From Paraglaciecola chathamensis S18K6 (lineage in GTDB: Bacteria; Pseudomonadota; Gammaproteobacteria; Enterobacterales; Alteromonadaceae): a DNA stretch of 64,000 nucleotides. The position numbers were made by a program, and so were the translations under genes. The stretch lies in contig BAEM01000032.1 in the NCBI GenBank assembly GCA_000314955.1, forward strand, positions 62,001 to 126,000, in the 5' to 3' direction. Under the pieces are notes generated by a model that saw nothing but the letters and a program-made list of their open reading frames with translations, was not told where the DNA came from and made no database searches. This document shows positions 48,358 to 59,948 of the stretch, piece by piece. Each line of letters opens with the position of its first letter. Position 1 is the stretch's first letter.

Positions 48358-48396
48358 ATCGTAGAGATAATCTCTAGTTTCATGACGGAATTATCC
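48358..48396. repeat. Relic of a dispersed element, copy 2b
   Basis: ATCGTAGAGATAATCTCTAG and flank match 27519-27557. The centre AGAGATAATCTCT is a palindrome. The rest of the 343-base gap to the DUF885 gene shows nothing else I can name. Confidence 0.55.
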
Positions 48397-48669
48397 TCAA
48401 TAAATATTACGATGCTGTTGGCTCGAATGATCTGCCCCCTTAGGTTTTCCGCAGTTCTTTATTGCGCCCACTTTTTAGATTCATGGAACCCACATTGATT
48501 TTATGGGGATTACACAACGAAACTGCCTGAACATGGCAGACAGTGAGTTTCAATAATGTGCCTCATGCGTTGACTATTATCTAGATGTGGCTGCTGTGCC
48601 ATGAAACCCCTGTATCTCAAAGGGCACTTCGGAGTCTATTGGCGCAACAGCCAATATTCACAGCCGTTG

Positions 48670-50481
48670 TTAGTCTCGTTCAGCCGCGATATACCGCTCT
48701 ACCTTGGCCTCTAACACCGCCAGCGGTTTTGAACCGTCCGATAAAACAATATGGTGGAAATCCCGAATATCAAACTTGTCGCCGAGCGTCGCTTCGGCAT
48801 GCCTACGAAGCTCCCAGATTTTTTCGTAACCGATACGATAGGCAAGCGCTTGGGCCGGCATACCGGTTGAATAGCGTAATGTCTCAGAAGCGATTTCAGT
48901 TTCCGACTGTATAGCGTATTTAGCCATGTATTCACGGGCCTCTTCTAGCGACCAGCCGAGCGCGTTCATTCCGGTGTCAACAACTAGGCGTGCTGCCAGA
49001 AATATTTCTCCAATGTAGCGGCCGTATAACTCTTCAGGTGTCTCATAAAGGCCCATCTCTATTGGTAGACTGGCAGCGTATTCAGCCCAGCCCTCGGTAT
49101 AAGCAGTATCTAGGGAATTCTGGCGGAATTTCTGTAGTGCTTTATTTTCATCCTGCGTAGCAATGTGAAAATGGTGACCGGGTAACAGCTCATGGTAAAT
49201 AAGGGAGCCTGCCCATACCATGCTACGTTCCGGCAAATTCGATGCGTTGTAATAATAGTAGCCAACAGGCTGAGATGCTTTTGGGCCATCGTAATAGCCG
49301 TAAGTCATGCCCTCTTCGGCCCCCGGTGGCAGCCGTTTAATGCCATAAGGCGCTTTAGGTTGAGACTTGAAATATTCACCTAATTTTGGCTCAATTCGGT
49401 GGACGTATTCTAAGTATCTTTTTTCAACGTCTGCCGCGTCAGCCGCTATAAATCTGGGGTCGGTTTTCAGATGCAGCAAGAATTCTTGGGCAGTTCCTTC
49501 AAATCCAAGCTGCACTCGGATTGCCTCCATGCGCTGCGAAATATCTTCTACAGCTGCTTTTCCCCGTTGATGTATTTCTTCTGGGGAGAGGTCAAGGGTC
49601 GTCATTGTTCTCACCCACCTTTTGTAGACTGCAAGACCATTCGGATATTGAGCGAGGCCGACACTTTCAGGTGCATTGGCTTCGTATTCTTCCCCTATCA
49701 CGGCCAGTAGCCTGTCGAAACCACCCACTATGCGATTTTCAATTAACAGGTCGAGAGCCTTATTGAACTGAGACTGCTGCTCCACAGAAAACGCTTCCAG
49801 TCGTTTTTCGTCGACTCTGATGGCTGACGGTAAGCCACTTTGCATACCTTCCCATGTCAACCTAGTCGATGGGAGGGCTGGCTTTGGCAAATAAATACCA
49901 CGCTCAATTTGCCCTTCAACCTTGGCCACCAGCTGGTCGATTATATCTGCGAGTTCGCCTACCAGTTTCAGGTAATGTTGTGCGTCTGAATCACTAGCGA
50001 GGGACTGCGCGTCTAGGGCTTGCTGGTTGGTTTGGAGCGCGAAGGGGGCCTGGTAGGCTGTTATGTCAAACACCAACCAGTAATCGTTATCATTCGAGCC
50101 ATCGTCCTGATTTTGGAAGGCCAATATTTCGTAGGTGATCAAGTCGTCACCCGACAAGGCTAGGCTGTTGATCTCTTTCAGTCTTGCACGATATCTTTGA
50201 GCCTGACGTAATTCCCTGCGGTATTCCTGCAAAGTCCAGTCTTCGAAGCGCTCTATTGGCAACCCTTCCTGTAACCGTAAGTAAGTATAATGCTCTAGGT
50301 AATCGGCCCAAACGTCGTCAGCCAGGGTACGTAACGCTTTAGTGGCCTGTAACTTGTCTGAGTTTGTGATCTTCGCATCGGTGGCGAATGACACTGGGCT
50401 TTCCTGCTTTTGGGCACAGGCGCCCAGTAAAAGTGACACTAATATGGCTGAAACAAAAAACAGGTGGCGATGAATCTTCAT
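48670..50481 (-). CDS. DUF885-family lipoprotein, probable metallopeptidase
   Basis: 603 residues. Signal peptide with lipobox LGAC (Cys22), so it is membrane-anchored outside the cytoplasm. The DUF885 domain covers most of the rest. The zinc-site motif is YHELLPGHHFH, with a downstream EGWAEYA that supplies the third ligand. Members are predicted M32/M3-like peptidases; the substrate is unknown. It is monocistronic, convergent with the thioredoxin gene. Confidence 0.88.
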   Translation of the reverse strand: MKIHRHLFFVSAILVSLLLGACAQKQESPVSFATDAKITNSDKLQATKALRTLADDVWADYLEHYTYLRLQEGLPIERFEDWTLQEYRRELRQAQRYRARLKEINSLALSGDDLITYEILAFQNQDDGSNDNDYWLVFDITAYQAPFALQTNQQALDAQSLASDSDAQHYLKLVGELADIIDQLVAKVEGQIERGIYLPKPALPSTRLTWEGMQSGLPSAIRVDEKRLEAFSVEQQSQFNKALDLLIENRIVGGFDRLLAVIGEEYEANAPESVGLAQYPNGLAVYKRWVRTMTTLDLSPEEIHQRGKAAVEDISQRMEAIRVQLGFEGTAQEFLLHLKTDPRFIAADAADVEKRYLEYVHRIEPKLGEYFKSQPKAPYGIKRLPPGAEEGMTYGYYDGPKASQPVGYYYYNASNLPERSMVWAGSLIYHELLPGHHFHIATQDENKALQKFRQNSLDTAYTEGWAEYAASLPIEMGLYETPEELYGRYIGEIFLAARLVVDTGMNALGWSLEEAREYMAKYAIQSETEIASETLRYSTGMPAQALAYRIGYEKIWELRRHAEATLGDKFDIRDFHHIVLSDGSKPLAVLEAKVERYIAAERD

Positions 50482-50797
50482 TGCGGTAACTCCATTTACG
50501 CGATTGGGTTGGTTTGTAGAGCGTCTTCAGTTTTATTGAACTGACGGCCCATATTGTTAATTACCGCTTGTGGGCGATAATGGCCCCGCAAAAACTGCAG
50601 CAGGAAAAGCCAAGACACTGACCTTAAGGAGAGTTAAAACAATTAACTATTCCTCGTGGCAGGTGCCTTTTTGACTAGATCACAATGAATACTTGGCCAA
50701 TTTACCGAGTTTTAAATCTCTAAGTTCAGGCCAAGGGGATGTGATTTTGTCTAGAGAAAATATAAGCACAGAAAATGAAAATCGCCAGATAATGACT
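50482..50797. other. Upstream region of the DUF885 gene
   Basis: 316 bases that must contain the promoter of the minus-strand lipoprotein gene. I saw no clear operator, RNA or small gene. Confidence 0.35.
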
Positions 50798-50878
50798 TAG
50801 TGAGCCTAGTGAGCCTAGTGAGCCTAGTGAGCCTAGTGAGCCTAGTGAGCCTAGTGAGCCTAGTGAGCCTAGTGAGCA
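50798..50878. repeat. 9-bp tandem repeat, nine units
   Basis: Eight perfect copies of TAGTGAGCC and a ninth differing only at its last base (TAGTGAGCA). It is a simple-sequence array in non-coding DNA between a lipoprotein gene's start and the end of the sugar-acid operon. Confidence 0.97.
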
Positions 50879-50915
50879 CAACACAATGAAGATGGAATTG
50901 GTATTATTGAAAAAT

Positions 50916-50950
50916 AAAAAAGGTAAACCTGAATTAGGTTTACCTTTTTA
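50916..50950 (-). terminator. Terminator of the sugar-acid operon
   Basis: Stem AAAAAGGTAAACCT/AGGTTTACCTTTTT with loop GAATT, symmetrical T-runs, about 155 bases past the last gene of the minus-strand operon. Confidence 0.85.
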
Positions 50951-51103
50951 AGAGTAGGGCACATAACTGAACCGCAGTGCTTTTAGCTTTTTATTGTTCT
51001 TTTATGTATTTTGTATACATATTTTATGTTTTCTCAAAGTCACCATTTAAGTAAATTATCGCTCAGTATTTGGTTTTTAAGGTGTAGCGGTTGCCAATAA
51101 TGA

Positions 51104-53337
<2,234 letters not shown>

Positions 53338-53363
53338 GCTTATGTTCCTATCTAGCCCTATTT

Positions 53364-54389
53364 TTACTGTTCGGCGTTACATTCAACAAGGGCTTTCATG
53401 CCTTGTGGGTTTCCGTCCATGTTGGCAAATGCACTGCCAATATCCGATAACGGGCTGATTGAGCTAATAAAAGGTTTTAAGTCTATTTGACCGCTGGCAA
53501 TTAATTCAATCGCCCAGTCAAAGTCTTTGGCTTCGTATACTCGGGCGCCTAACAATTCAAGTTCTTTCCAGAAGAACTGAAACAAATCAATTGGCGGCTG
53601 AGTTGAATGAATAGCCACCATGACTATTCGTCCGCGACGACCTGCAATTTGCGTCATTGCTTGAATGGCAGGCAATACGCCTGACACTTCAAATACGACG
53701 TCAGCGCCTTTGGTGCCGGTCCACTCGTCTACATACGCAGCCAGGTCGGTATCCATTGGATTAACAGATTTGACCCCGAGCTCGTCAGCAAATGCACGTC
53801 GACTATCATTTGGCTCTGACACCAGTACCTCTGCACCAACACTTTTTGCCACTGCTGCGACGAGTTGCCCAATTGGGCCGCCACCCAAAATAACGGCTTT
53901 TTCACCTGCTTTTAAGCGAGAACGACTAACATCATGACAAGCAACCGATAAAGGCTCAACTAACGCCCCTTGCTTTAGATCAACGCCGTCGGGTAATTTA
54001 TGTAAGGTACGGGCTTTAACTGTCCAGCTCGATTGAAATGCGCCTGGGGTGTCGATGCCCATGAATTTAAGGTTTTGACAAATATGGGTCAAGCCAGCTT
54101 CACAAGTAGGGCATTCACCGCACCAATCCAGCGGACGAACAACGACTTTTTCTCCAACGGTAAAGCCTTCTACGCCTTCACCAATTTGTGCGACAACACC
54201 GGAAATCTCGTGTCCGATCGTTTGTGGGATAGACACGCGTTGGTCCATTACACCGTGATAAATGTGCATGTCTGTGCCGCAAATACCAACGTAACCTACG
54301 TCTAAGCGCACTTCACCCGCTTGTGGGGCAATTGCGTGGCCTTCGACCACATTGAATGATTTATTACCAATATATTGAGCAGCGAACAT
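53364..54389 (-). CDS. Zinc-dependent sugar-acid/alcohol dehydrogenase (MDR family)
   Basis: 341 residues with catalytic-zinc CGTDMHIYHG, GHEISG, structural-zinc CGECPTC...C, and Rossmann GGGPIGQ. It resembles threonine/sorbitol/galactonate dehydrogenases of the MDR family. Its place in the operon suggests the 5-oxidation of 2-keto-3-deoxy-L-galactonate that precedes the SDR step. AGGAGG lies 6-7 bases before the ATG. Confidence 0.9.
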   Translation of the reverse strand: MFAAQYIGNKSFNVVEGHAIAPQAGEVRLDVGYVGICGTDMHIYHGVMDQRVSIPQTIGHEISGVVAQIGEGVEGFTVGEKVVVRPLDWCGECPTCEAGLTHICQNLKFMGIDTPGAFQSSWTVKARTLHKLPDGVDLKQGALVEPLSVACHDVSRSRLKAGEKAVILGGGPIGQLVAAVAKSVGAEVLVSEPNDSRRAFADELGVKSVNPMDTDLAAYVDEWTGTKGADVVFEVSGVLPAIQAMTQIAGRRGRIVMVAIHSTQPPIDLFQFFWKELELLGARVYEAKDFDWAIELIASGQIDLKPFISSISPLSDIGSAFANMDGNPQGMKALVECNAEQ

Positions 54390-54398
54390 ACGCGCCTC

Positions 54399-55535
54399 CT
54401 AAGAATGTTTAACTAAATACGGCAGAAGTCGTTCTGTTTTGAACTCAACACCGACGCCAGGAGTATCTGGCGCAACGGCCATACCGTTTTCAAGTTTTAG
54501 TGGGTGAGTGGTGTACCTATCAATTGGAAATGAATGCACTTCTAAGTACCCCGCGTTTGGTTGCGATGCCATCAGTGACACATGTAGCTCGTGCATGCCG
54601 TGACTGCACACCGGTAAATTATTGGCATAGCCCATTGTGGCAACGGCTAGCCAGCCTGTTATTCCACCAATATTAGACGCATCGGGCTGCAGGAACCCAA
54701 GCTTGGCTTGCGTAATCGCTTGATTGAATTCATACAGGGTGTGCAAATTTTCGCCCATGGCTAATGGGATATTGATCTTTTGCGCTATATGGGCAAAGCC
54801 AGCGTAGTCATCCGGAATGGTTGGCTCTTCAAACCATGTGATATCGTAGGGTTCAATGGCGTTGGCAAACTTAATGGCTTGATTAACTGTAAGTGAGTAG
54901 TTCGCGTCTACCATAAAAATAGCGTCAGGGCCGATTAGCTTGCGCACTGCGGCAACTCGCGCCACGTCTTCACGATAGTCAGGCTTGCCGACTTTGATTT
55001 TAACCGCGTTAAAACCACTATCTAGGTAACCTTGAATATTACTCAGCAGTTTTTCAGTGGAGAAATTAAGGTCAATACCACCTGCATAACAATTGACTTT
55101 ATTGCTGCAACCGCCAGCTACCCGCCAAAGAGGTTGTTTTAAGGTTTTACAATGAATGTCCCATAGGGCGATATCCACTGCAGAAATCGCGAAGCTTACT
55201 AATCCTCCGCGACCTATGTAATGCAAATGGTATTGCATTTCTTCCCATAGGTGGTTGATACAGCTAGCATCTTTACCTTCTAGAAAGGGTTTTAGTTCAT
55301 CATTGAGCAGAGAAAAAATTGCACGCCCGCCTTTACCTCCGGTGTAGGTATAGCCGACGCCTTGTGTACCATTTGCGCAAGTAATTGTGCACAGTATCAA
55401 CTCAAAATGTGTGTGATCACCATGCTTTGCATCATTTAATACTTCGTCAAGGGGGACATTGAATAACTCAACGTTGACGGACTTTATCTGCGAATTGTTC
55501 ATGGCAGGTGTGTCTAGTTTCGTAATGACACTCAT
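54399..55535 (-). CDS. Enolase-superfamily enzyme; candidate 3,6-anhydro-L-galactonate cycloisomerase
   Basis: 378 residues of the mandelate racemase/muconate-lactonizing fold. N-terminal cap with DAKHGDHTHFELI and GYTYTGGKGG, then barrel motifs KIKVGK (catalytic KxK), metal ligands in MVDANYS, WFEEP and MGENL, and a late CSHGMHELH histidine. The KHGDH and TYTGGKGG segments fit my recollection of anhydrogalactonate cycloisomerases, which open the anhydro acid to 2-keto-3-deoxygalactonate. A sugar-acid dehydratase of the same superfamily is the alternative. It is first in the operon; AGGA lies 7 bases before the ATG. Confidence 0.85.
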   Translation of the reverse strand: MSVITKLDTPAMNNSQIKSVNVELFNVPLDEVLNDAKHGDHTHFELILCTITCANGTQGVGYTYTGGKGGRAIFSLLNDELKPFLEGKDASCINHLWEEMQYHLHYIGRGGLVSFAISAVDIALWDIHCKTLKQPLWRVAGGCSNKVNCYAGGIDLNFSTEKLLSNIQGYLDSGFNAVKIKVGKPDYREDVARVAAVRKLIGPDAIFMVDANYSLTVNQAIKFANAIEPYDITWFEEPTIPDDYAGFAHIAQKINIPLAMGENLHTLYEFNQAITQAKLGFLQPDASNIGGITGWLAVATMGYANNLPVCSHGMHELHVSLMASQPNAGYLEVHSFPIDRYTTHPLKLENGMAVAPDTPGVGVEFKTERLLPYLVKHS

Positions 55536-55576
55536 GTAGATCCTGACTGTGTAAATTGACCGTGAATTAATTGTAC

Positions 55577-55588
55577 ATTGTTAACAAT
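55577..55588. promoter_or_regulatory. Candidate GntR operator 1, ATTGTTAACAAT
   Basis: A perfect 12-bp palindrome 42 bases upstream of the catabolic operon's first ATG and 128 bases before the GntR gene. An identical copy lies in the TonB receptor promoter at 56898-56909. Confidence 0.65.
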
Positions 55589-55626
55589 TAATTGCAAACC
55601 TAATTATCCTTGCTATACATTTGACC

Positions 55627-55636
55627 ATTGTTAACT
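55627..55636. promoter_or_regulatory. Candidate GntR operator 2, ATTGTTAACT
   Basis: A second copy with only one symmetric base lost at its end, 50 bp from operator 1. It abuts TTGACC (55621-55626), a possible -35 for the GntR gene, so it could mediate autoregulation. Confidence 0.5.
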
Positions 55637-55715
55637 AAAAATATTTATCACAAGAAGGTTTTTTCGTTTACTATATATCACATTATAAAACAGCGCTTTT
55701 TGGGAAGCTTACCTT

Positions 55716-56321
55716 ATGAAATCTAATAAAATTCTTTCCGTCAGAGAACAAATCGCTGATGTCCTTCGTTCTGATATTATTTCTGGCGAACTGGAACCCA
55801 ATACGAAGCTGAATGAGCAGCAGCTTGCTGAACGTTTTGGTACGTCTAGAGGTCCGATCAGAGATGTATTGATTAAACTAACCAAAGAAGGCTTGTTGGT
55901 TAGTAAAGATAATGTTGGTTCGTCAGTAAGTAGTCCACTTACCCCAGAATTACAAAAGCTCAGTATTGATATTCGCCGAAAAATTGAAGAGCACGCAGTA
56001 AAACAGCTGGAAAATAATATTTCAGAAGCTGACTTGGCTCGCATGGACGGCATTATCGATAGAATGCAAGAGCATTTTGATAAAGAAGAGTTCACAGACC
56101 TCACGAAAACAGATATTGAGTTTCATAAATACTTTGTCGGTCTGGCTGGCGGTGAAGATCTCACCAACTTATGGTATCCGGTTGTGCTCAGAATGCGCAT
56201 GAATTACCAACGTATTCGTAACTCACAAACCTTGGTAGACGAGCATCGCCATATCGTTGATGCTTTGCGCAAAAATGACTTAAAGTTAGCGATTTCAAGT
56301 ATTCGTAAAAACATTAAATAG
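55716..56321 (+). CDS. GntR-family regulator with short FCD domain
   Basis: 201 residues: winged helix (about 5-70, LNEQQLAERFGTSRGPIRDVLIKLTKEGLL) and an FCD helical domain cut about 20 residues short of usual family length, ending in AISSIRKNIK. It is divergent from the four-gene catabolic operon and upstream of the carbohydrate receptor, both preceded by ATTGTTAACAAT, so it is their likely repressor. The inducer would be a pathway acid. GGGAAG about 10 bases before the ATG is a fair RBS. Confidence 0.88.
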   Translation: MKSNKILSVREQIADVLRSDIISGELEPNTKLNEQQLAERFGTSRGPIRDVLIKLTKEGLLVSKDNVGSSVSSPLTPELQKLSIDIRRKIEEHAVKQLENNISEADLARMDGIIDRMQEHFDKEEFTDLTKTDIEFHKYFVGLAGGEDLTNLWYPVVLRMRMNYQRIRNSQTLVDEHRHIVDALRKNDLKLAISSIRKNIK

Positions 56322-56861
56322 TATTCTTTGTTCGCAGGTGCCACATCTTGTGGCGCCTTGTGCTTCACTCATTTATTCATCTCAAACTCTCTTTTGTCCT
56401 CTGAACCTTATTTAATCCCGCTGGAGCGTGCCTTTAACTCTTGTAAGCTGTCTTTTATCGCCAAGGGCTAGCTTTCGTTGTTAACGCTAGCTTAATTTGC
56501 ACCTTATCGTTTTGCTCTTTGCTTTGTGCGACTGCTTGCAAATACCTATTGCAATAAATAATTACCCAATGAAAAGCCAACCAGAGCTTTACTTGAGTCT
56601 TCTTTATCTACTAGGGGCAAAATAATTGTTACAACCACATGGGTTTATTATTTCACATCATATTTCTGTTGTTGGTGCTAACTGCCTTTTACTTCTCGCC
56701 TCTAAAAATAATTTTATTTATAGGTAATTCATAAAGTTACAAAAAATAGAGCGCCCGAAACCTTTTTCACTCTATAGGCGTATATGGGTTTTTATGTATC
56801 AAAAACCTCGTAAACTAGGCTAATTGTATGTACTAAGTTGTAAAATTAATGTTGATTTAGA
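56322..56861. other. Long leader region before the carbohydrate receptor
   Basis: 540 bases without a convincing gene or terminator. The last 200 bases are AT-rich and lead into the promoter and operator described next. Confidence 0.35.
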
Positions 56862-56888
56862 TTGACTTGATGGGCAAACTTTTATTAT
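56862..56888 (+). promoter_or_regulatory. Candidate promoter of the carbohydrate receptor
   Basis: TTGACT (56862-56867) and TATTAT (56883-56888) with a 15-base spacer, shorter than ideal. The operator at 56898 would cover the transcription start. Confidence 0.4.
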
Positions 56889-56897
56889 TGTTTGTGA

Positions 56898-56909
56898 ATT
56901 GTTAACAAT
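56898..56909. promoter_or_regulatory. Candidate GntR operator 3, ATTGTTAACAAT
   Basis: Identical to operator 1. It lies 10 bases past the candidate -10 and 89 bases before the receptor ATG, a typical repressor position. Confidence 0.65.
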
Positions 56910-56997
56910 CATGTTGATGACAATTTCGTTTCGGTTATGTGGTTGAATAACCCAACTGATTCATTCTGAACATGCAGTGTTTTTTGAGGTGCACCAA

Positions 56998-59772
56998 ATG
57001 AGTAATGCAAATTTTAAACTAAACGCCATTTGTATGGCGATGTTGGTAACGTCTACTGGCGTTTATGCCCAGCAGGGGGAAACGAGCGCAGAGCAAAGTG
57101 ATTTAGAAGTGATTAACGTCACCGGTATTAGAAGCGCTTTGAGTAAATCTGCATCGATTAAGCAGGACGCATCTGGGGTGGTGGATGCTATTTCTGCAGA
57201 AGATATAGGTAAGCTGCCTGATACAAATTTAGCTGAATCATTGCAGCGTATTAGCGGCGTTTCAATTGATCGCGCTAACAATGAAGGTAACAAGGTTACC
57301 GTGCGTGGTTTCGGTCCAGATTTCAATTTAGTGACCTTAAACGGTCGTCAAATGCCCAATTCCTCTGCTTTACAAGAAGCAGGTGTATCTCGTAGCTTTA
57401 ACTTCCGTGAAATCGCCTCTGAAAGTGTTTCTGGTGTCTCGGTTTTCAAAACCGGTAAATCGCACGTAGCATCAGGCGGTATTGGTGCAACTATAGATAT
57501 CAGCACAGCGAAACCGTTTGATTATGATGGCTTTAAAGCCTTTGCCAGTGTCAAAGGTGTACATGATTCAAGTGTTGATACAGGCAGCAGTATCACCCCC
57601 GAAGTCTCTGGTATGATCAGCCAAACCTTTGCTGACGGTAAGTTCGGTATCCTATTGTCTGCTTCTCATGCTGAGCGTGACAGCGGGCGAGACCGCGTAG
57701 GAACGTCGTCTGGTTGGGTACGTAACCGTGCAGACCCTGATGGTGTTGATGCAAGTGCTATCGATCTTTCGAACAACCCTACGGGAGCTTATTGGGTGCC
57801 ATGGACACCAGAGATAGAGCGCTTTGATACAGAACGCGAGCGTCAAAATGCGCAGTTGGTCCTACAATTTGCCCCTAATGATCGCATTGAAGCCACACTT
57901 GATTACACAATGTCACGCTTTGAAGAAACCAGCTTGACGAATAAACAAGCGTTTTGGTTCGATAACCCTGCCGGCACCACAGACGAAAATGGCACGCTGG
58001 TTAATATCACCAATGTAAATGACGAACTGAACTTCTGGGCTTGGGAGCGCTACGAGAAAAAAGAAAACGACTCAGTTGGTTTTAATCTTAAGTGGCAAGC
58101 GACAGAGGCTCTGAATTTAGCATTTGATATTCACGATTCAACGTCACACTCAAACCCAGACGGGCAGACCGCTGAAACACTGGCTAACCTTAAAAACCCA
58201 CCTGGCTCGGTTGCACTTATTGGCGCAGACTTCAGCGGTGAAATTCCCTCTATTACGGTTGATGATTCTGGGTTACCCGGAGGGGCGTATAACCCTGATA
58301 ATATCGTATCGGATTTGTACCAGTTACGTGGGTATGAAATGGAAAACAACATTAAGCAATATCAGTTTAATGGTCAGTGGGACAATTTAGAAGATGGCGC
58401 ACTGGTAGCGATTAACTTTGGTGCCATGTACACGGATTATCAGATTGATACCTATTTGTCAGAGCGTTTCTCGTTTGTTGATATTCCCCTTGATGATTTA
58501 GGGCTGACTTTTACGCCATTAGGTGACTTTGCTGATCAGTTTTCTGGGGCGAACGAATTGTTCTCGTTCCTTCCGAATTATGAAGCCAGCCGCTTTGTAG
58601 ATATCGTCGAAGACGAAGGGTTATTCTTAGCGCCTGATATTACGACCAATGGGGTAAACGAAGAAACGACCGCTTTGTATGTGTCGTTCGATTTCAGCAC
58701 CGAATTTAATGAATTTCCGATCGACTTGAATGTCGGGGTGCGCTACGAAGACACAGACGTAAGAGCCTATTCAGTGCAGCCGGGTATTTTGGCCTTGAAT
58801 TACCGTCACGCCGAAGAACTTAGACCGTTATTTGATGACACTGCGACGGCGCAAGAATTAGGCGGGGGATACACCCGCGTATTGCCTAATTTTGATTTTT
58901 CTATGGAACTGACAGGAGAAGTGAAAACACGCTTCTCTTATAGCAGGACCTTAGCAAGAGCGGGTATTAGCGCAATGTTCCCTTCGACCAATATTGATGC
59001 CCGTCCTGATGGACCTTTCAATGCGTCACAAGGTAATCCGAATCTGTTACCTATTACCTCTGATAACTTCGACTTTTCGCTTGAGTGGTACCACGCAGAT
59101 GGCAGTTATGCGTCAGTTGGATACTTTAAAAAATTCGTCGAAAATTTCATTGGGGCAGGTGTTGAACAACGTGAAATCAATGATGTAAATGGCAATCCGC
59201 TACGTGACCCAAGTGTGAACCCTCGTGCTGGTTGCCCAGACTCCTCTGATACGCCAAATCCTGCGTGTTTGAGCCAAGCGTCTGATCCTATCGTTATTTT
59301 TGATGTGTCTACCCCTGACAATTTACAAAATCGTGAGGTAGATGGCTGGGAGCTTAACGCTCAATACATGTTCTCTGATACTGGTTTTGGCGCGGTGGCA
59401 AACTACACCTTGGTTGACAGTGATGAGTCATTTGACCCATATGATTTTGATCAAACCATTGCTCTGACAGGCTTGAGTGATTCAGGAAACTTAGTGGGCT
59501 TTTATGAAAATGATGCTTTGCAGGTGCGTGTTGCGTACAACTGGCGTGATGATTTTCTACTGGCATTAGGAACTGAGCCAACGTTTACTGAAGCATACGG
59601 CCAGTGGGACTTGAGCATAAACTATGAAATTAATGACACTTTCACAGTGTACATTGATGGATTGAACTTAACCGATGAAACTGTGCGTCGCCATGGCCGT
59701 TTTGCTGAGCAGTTAATTTCAGCAGAGCAGTATGGGCCGCGTTATAGCTTTGGTATCAGCGGAAAATGGTAG
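56998..59772 (+). CDS. TonB-dependent receptor, carbohydrate type
   Basis: 924 residues. Signal peptide ending at GVYA/Q, then EVINVTGIRSALSKS and GVVDAISAEDIGKLPDTNLAESL, the opening typical of receptors that import oligosaccharides in Alteromonadales, Xanthomonads and Caulobacter. Plug and a large barrel follow, ending in a terminal aromatic (GKW). GAGGTG lies 7-8 bases before the ATG chosen at 56998. It is followed by a terminator, then a halogenase-like gene and a SapC gene, a set that recurs with such receptors. The likely ligand is an agar- or carrageenan-derived oligosaccharide, by the neighbouring pathway. Confidence 0.94.
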   Translation: MSNANFKLNAICMAMLVTSTGVYAQQGETSAEQSDLEVINVTGIRSALSKSASIKQDASGVVDAISAEDIGKLPDTNLAESLQRISGVSIDRANNEGNKVTVRGFGPDFNLVTLNGRQMPNSSALQEAGVSRSFNFREIASESVSGVSVFKTGKSHVASGGIGATIDISTAKPFDYDGFKAFASVKGVHDSSVDTGSSITPEVSGMISQTFADGKFGILLSASHAERDSGRDRVGTSSGWVRNRADPDGVDASAIDLSNNPTGAYWVPWTPEIERFDTERERQNAQLVLQFAPNDRIEATLDYTMSRFEETSLTNKQAFWFDNPAGTTDENGTLVNITNVNDELNFWAWERYEKKENDSVGFNLKWQATEALNLAFDIHDSTSHSNPDGQTAETLANLKNPPGSVALIGADFSGEIPSITVDDSGLPGGAYNPDNIVSDLYQLRGYEMENNIKQYQFNGQWDNLEDGALVAINFGAMYTDYQIDTYLSERFSFVDIPLDDLGLTFTPLGDFADQFSGANELFSFLPNYEASRFVDIVEDEGLFLAPDITTNGVNEETTALYVSFDFSTEFNEFPIDLNVGVRYEDTDVRAYSVQPGILALNYRHAEELRPLFDDTATAQELGGGYTRVLPNFDFSMELTGEVKTRFSYSRTLARAGISAMFPSTNIDARPDGPFNASQGNPNLLPITSDNFDFSLEWYHADGSYASVGYFKKFVENFIGAGVEQREINDVNGNPLRDPSVNPRAGCPDSSDTPNPACLSQASDPIVIFDVSTPDNLQNREVDGWELNAQYMFSDTGFGAVANYTLVDSDESFDPYDFDQTIALTGLSDSGNLVGFYENDALQVRVAYNWRDDFLLALGTEPTFTEAYGQWDLSINYEINDTFTVYIDGLNLTDETVRRHGRFAEQLISAEQYGPRYSFGISGKW

Positions 59773-59838
59773 TAAACCTTGGTCAAAGGCGTGAATCTGA
59801 TGTGTTTGGCCGTTATTTAAAGGTGTAAAATAAGCTCA

Positions 59839-59862
59839 GCCGCCGGTTTAGGCGGCTTTTTT
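59839..59862 (+). terminator. Rho-independent terminator of the carbohydrate receptor
   Basis: Stem GCCGCC/GGCGGC with loop GGTTTA and a six-T run. Confidence 0.9.
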
Positions 59863-59948
59863 GCTATGGGTGATAGCTTTTACACTTGCTGCAATGCGTT
59901 ACTATTACCCGTACGCAAAAAAGCGCCTTAAGGCGCTGGAGAGTAAAC

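Noticed and set aside
50798-50878. CRISPR array
   Set aside because: The 9-bp units have no spacers; it is a simple tandem repeat.
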